Shown here: piece after piece, positions 19,018 through 21,409 of the stretch
How the letters are laid out: the number at the start of each line of letters is the position of its first letter
How positions within the stretch are numbered: the stretch's first letter is position 1
Virus record (IMG/VR): IMGVR_UViG_3300005607_000063
Location: 1-21,409 of that record
DNA length: 21,409 bases
Source: a virus
Reading direction: 5' to 3' (one strand)
Notes under the pieces: generated by a model
The model's input: the letters and a program-made list of their open reading frames with translations, nothing else
What the model was told of the DNA's origin: nothing
Database searches by the model: none
Program-made: the position numbers and the translations under genes

Positions 19018-21409
19018 ATGCCCGATCAGGACGATAGCTGGCAGGCTCTGCTGCCGCATCTTGAAGCCCAATATGGCTTGCCTGAAGGACTGCTGAGCGC
19101 GGTTATAGCCAAGGAGAGCAGCGGCAAGGCTGACGCCAAGGGCAAGGCGGGAGAGCGCGGCCTGATGCAAATCATGCCGGGCACCGCCAAGCATTATGGG
19201 GTGGATAACCCTGACGCCTTGGCCGATCCCAAGACCAACGTAAGCACTGGCGCGCGCATTCTTGGGGACCTGATGAAGGCCTACAATGGCGACATACATA
19301 AGGTCCTGCGCGCCTATAATGGCGGCCCGAAGGCGGCGCGGACTCCAACCGCGGAGACGACCGCATACGCTGATAGTGTCCTGAAGCGACTTAAACCCGA
19401 AGACGAAACGCCGGTGCCGTTCACGCCCGGAACCGGTTTCAGCGAAGGCAAGCCGAATCCTGACGCAGTGCCGGTGATGACCGGAACCGGATTCAGCAGC
19501 GGCACGATGCCGCCGACCGACGCGACTGGGCCGGTGCTCGAGATACCGCCCATCAGACGTCCATCAGGTGACACGGGGCCGGTGCTGGAAATTCCATCCA
19601 ACGTGGACAATCTGGCCATTGCCCCGGCGATCCGAGCTGGCAACAAGATTATTCCCGGCGCCAAGGGCGAGACGCACAAAGATATCATCGACCGGACGCC
19701 GGATTTGCCCGATAAAGTTGAGCACGGCTTTATCGATAATAGCGGGCTATTCCGCACCCGCCGGGAAATGCGCAACATCATCAACTCGCAGGGTGGTAAC
19801 CTGGGTCCGGGTCAACCCGATTCGCGCGACCTTAAGCCCAAGCCGGGTATTGCCCAGCAAATCGTCGGAGCATTGTCGCCGGCGGAAGCCTTCGCCGCCG
19901 AATTGCCGAAGACCTATTCCGAAGACGATTTCGCCGCCGAACCGCATCCCAAGGGCGGGCGCATTTCGCCGGGCGCTCCGGTTTTCCAAAAACCCATCCC
20001 GCGCGCCGCGGAAATTGCTGAAGAATATGTGATAGCTCCCGGCCTCATGGGCTTGGGCGCTGTCGGCGGCGGCGCGGCAGGCACAGCGGTGGCGCCGGGA
20101 CCTGGAACAGCGGCCGGCACAGTGGCTGGCGCGGCGGCTGGATCGGCGGCGGCGGACGTTTTAAATGCCGAGATAAACAAGCGGTTTTTTGGCCGCGACT
20201 ATTCATTGTCGCAGCCGGGCACACTGCCGGGATTCGAGCATCCTTATGGCGGGCTGGAGCAGAGCGCGGTTGAGGCTGGGGCTTTCGAGGGCGCAGGCCA
20301 TTACGGAGTGCCTGCCTTACGCAGTGCGTTACGTGGGGAAGGTATGGCCGCGAGGGCGGCGATCGAGGCAGCCGCGACACAAGACGCCGCCAACGCGGCG
20401 CAGGCGGCTGCCGCCAAGGCGCAACTACAGGCCAAAAGACAGACGCTCAAGAATGAGGTGGTGGACCGGATCGCCGCAGACAAGGCCAAGCTCCAGAAGC
20501 AGATTCTTGAAGAGCAGGCTCCAAGGGAGGCACGGACGCGGCTGGAAGCCATGCTGGGGAAGACGCCGGATGAGGTGGCCGCGGCGCAGGCATTGCCGCC
20601 GGAGCAGACGGGACCCGCGGCGCTGCCTGGCGAGCGCGCGGTAGCACGGCGCAAGGCGGTCCAGAATGCGGTTTTTGGACCGATCAGGCGCGCGGTCAAG
20701 GCGCTGGGCGAACGCTATGATCAGGTCTTCGCGAAGTATGACAAGAAATTAATCGATGCCAGCAGCCTTCAGGACACCATCGCGGACGAGAATAACTATA
20801 TCGCCCAGCGCAATATTGTTCTGAGTCCGAAAGCCAAGGCGCTGTTGAAGTTGGCGGCCAACGAGACTTCGGATGATTCAGGCGGACTGCTTACCCGTCG
20901 GGCGCGAGCCGAGGGATACCGGGACTGGGGGGAACTTGCCGCAGACGATCCCGAATTGGCTGAACAGATATCCGAGACATTGGCGCCGCCGGGGACCACG
21001 ACCATAGGACGGCTGCGCGGGCTTCGCAGTCAGGCGGCGGCGTTGATGTCCGCAGGCCAGAGCGCCAACGATCAGGCGCTGGGATACCACATGGTGTCCA
21101 AGATCGACGACATCCTGGGGCAGTCAGGCGTTCCGAAGGCGGCCGAACTCAACGCGCAGTACGCATTTCACAAGCATGTGTTCAATCGCGCCGTAACCCG
21201 CGATGTCGCGACCGAGATAGAGCCGGCCAACCTCGGGAAGGTCCTGTGGGAAGAGCCGCAGCGGGCGCTGCTTCTGTGGGATGGGGCCACGCCGGAAGAG
21301 AAACAGGTGCTGCGGGAAAATTTCGCGGACTACGTGCTGAGCAATGGATTCGACCCGCACAAGTTGGGGCAGAAAGTTAACCGCGACGTGCTCAGGCGCA
21401 TTTTCGGCG
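19018..21409 (+). CDS. Lytic transglycosylase-headed ejection protein (3' truncated)
   Basis: The frame starts at ATG 19018, next to the upstream TAA, and stays open to the window end, giving at least 797 residues. Residues 10-104 form an SLT-type lytic transglycosylase domain: VIAKESSGKADAKG with catalytic Glu33, GLMQIMPGTAKHYGV at 48-62, and VLRAYNGGP at 96-104. Such domains cut peptidoglycan so the phage DNA can pass. A linker follows with two near-repeats (TGPVLEIP twice, TGTGFS-type twice). Then comes a Gly/Ala hydrophobic segment at about 335-380 that could enter a membrane, a long coiled coil at about 453-513, and a helical region to the end. Analogues are T7 gp16 and other internal virion proteins. 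An AATAGC palindrome lies inside it. Confidence 0.8.
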   Translation, partial: MPDQDDSWQALLPHLEAQYGLPEGLLSAVIAKESSGKADAKGKAGERGLMQIMPGTAKHYGVDNPDALADPKTNVSTGARILGDLMKAYNGDIHKVLRAYNGGPKAARTPTAETTAYADSVLKRLKPEDETPVPFTPGTGFSEGKPNPDAVPVMTGTGFSSGTMPPTDATGPVLEIPPIRRPSGDTGPVLEIPSNVDNLAIAPAIRAGNKIIPGAKGETHKDIIDRTPDLPDKVEHGFIDNSGLFRTRREMRNIINSQGGNLGPGQPDSRDLKPKPGIAQQIVGALSPAEAFAAELPKTYSEDDFAAEPHPKGGRISPGAPVFQKPIPRAAEIAEEYVIAPGLMGLGAVGGGAAGTAVAPGPGTAAGTVAGAAAGSAAADVLNAEINKRFFGRDYSLSQPGTLPGFEHPYGGLEQSAVEAGAFEGAGHYGVPALRSALRGEGMAARAAIEAAATQDAANAAQAAAAKAQLQAKRQTLKNEVVDRIAADKAKLQKQILEEQAPREARTRLEAMLGKTPDEVAAAQALPPEQTGPAALPGERAVARRKAVQNAVFGPIRRAVKALGERYDQVFAKYDKKLIDASSLQDTIADENNYIAQRNIVLSPKAKALLKLAANETSDDSGGLLTRRARAEGYRDWGELAADDPELAEQISETLAPPGTTTIGRLRGLRSQAAALMSAGQSANDQALGYHMVSKIDDILGQSGVPKAAELNAQYAFHKHVFNRAVTRDVATEIEPANLGKVLWEEPQRALLLWDGATPEEKQVLRENFADYVLSNGFDPHKLGQKVNRDVLRRIFG
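19738..19751. repeat. AATAGC palindrome copy 12 (spacer GG), inside a gene
   Basis: AATAGC-GG-GCTATT, perfect arms, read as N-S-G-L-F inside the transglycosylase protein, with its TAG out of frame. Confidence 0.85.

Noticed and set aside
867-19751. Palindrome copies as a CRISPR array or as ends of insertion sequences
   Set aside because: Spacing is irregular (about 0.5 to 3 kb), the units are only 14-15 bases, and no transposase or cas gene is present.
1-21409. tRNA genes, attachment sites or integrase
   Set aside because: No cloverleaf, CCA-type end, core repeat or recombinase motif was seen in reading the window.

Overview
This window is a stretch of a tailed bacteriophage or prophage late (virion) region. 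All 31 supported genes lie on the + strand, are tightly packed and often overlap by 4 to 11 bases. The sequence is GC-rich, and many genes have good Shine-Dalgarno sites (AGGAG, GAGG, GGAGG), so the host is a bacterium. The host lineage cannot be named from the sequence. The particle type can be narrowed: the major capsid protein looks like the N4-gp56 family, the portal is P22-sized, and a short connector-like adaptor is followed directly by ejection-type proteins. No tape-measure, sheath or tail-tube gene is visible. This suggests a short-tailed (podovirus-like) particle.

Layout. 255-2464: small accessory genes (an ABA-sandwich-like protein, a zinc ribbon, two unknowns) and a 345-residue probable DNA-binding protein that ends at a clear intrinsic terminator. 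2558-3348: a Cys-rich small protein and an exported Cys-rich protein. 3387-5592: putative small terminase and clear large terminase. 5604-6715: a small unknown and an exported protein with a Thr/Pro stalk. 6734-8851: portal. 8856-9610: three small proteins, one DUF6496-like. 9588-10841: an ATP-grasp ligase, unexpected inside a structural operon. 10878-11951: probable scaffold. 11985-12275: FmdB-type zinc ribbon. 12276-12518: a non-coding, hairpin-rich leader with a candidate promoter. 12519-13688: major capsid protein. 13739-15641: probable decoration protein and five small proteins, two of them tandem paralogues. 15654-16777: connector/adaptor and a GNAT-like protein. 16770-21409: four probable internal virion (ejection) proteins. 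The last begins with a lytic transglycosylase domain and runs off the window.

The most striking signal is not a gene. A 14-15 bp inverted repeat, AATAGC-(2 or 3 G/C-rich bases)-GCTATT, occurs ten times with perfect arms and twice with one mismatch. Most copies start at, or within a few bases of, a stop codon, and in one the TAG of the repeat is itself the stop codon. Three genes have a copy where their Shine-Dalgarno sequence should be. Three perfect copies and one degenerate copy lie inside reading frames, none in the frame where its TAG would truncate the protein. This looks like a phage-wide binding site, comparable in distribution to mycobacteriophage stoperators, or a selfish palindromic element.

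The second notable signal is the capsid-gene leader. It has a candidate sigma70-type promoter at the end of the upstream gene, about 210 nt of predicted leader with several strong hairpins, and two related dyads (TGACGGC...CGGTCAG) near its two ends, the second just before the ribosome binding site. Together these suggest separate transcription and regulated translation of the most abundant virion protein.
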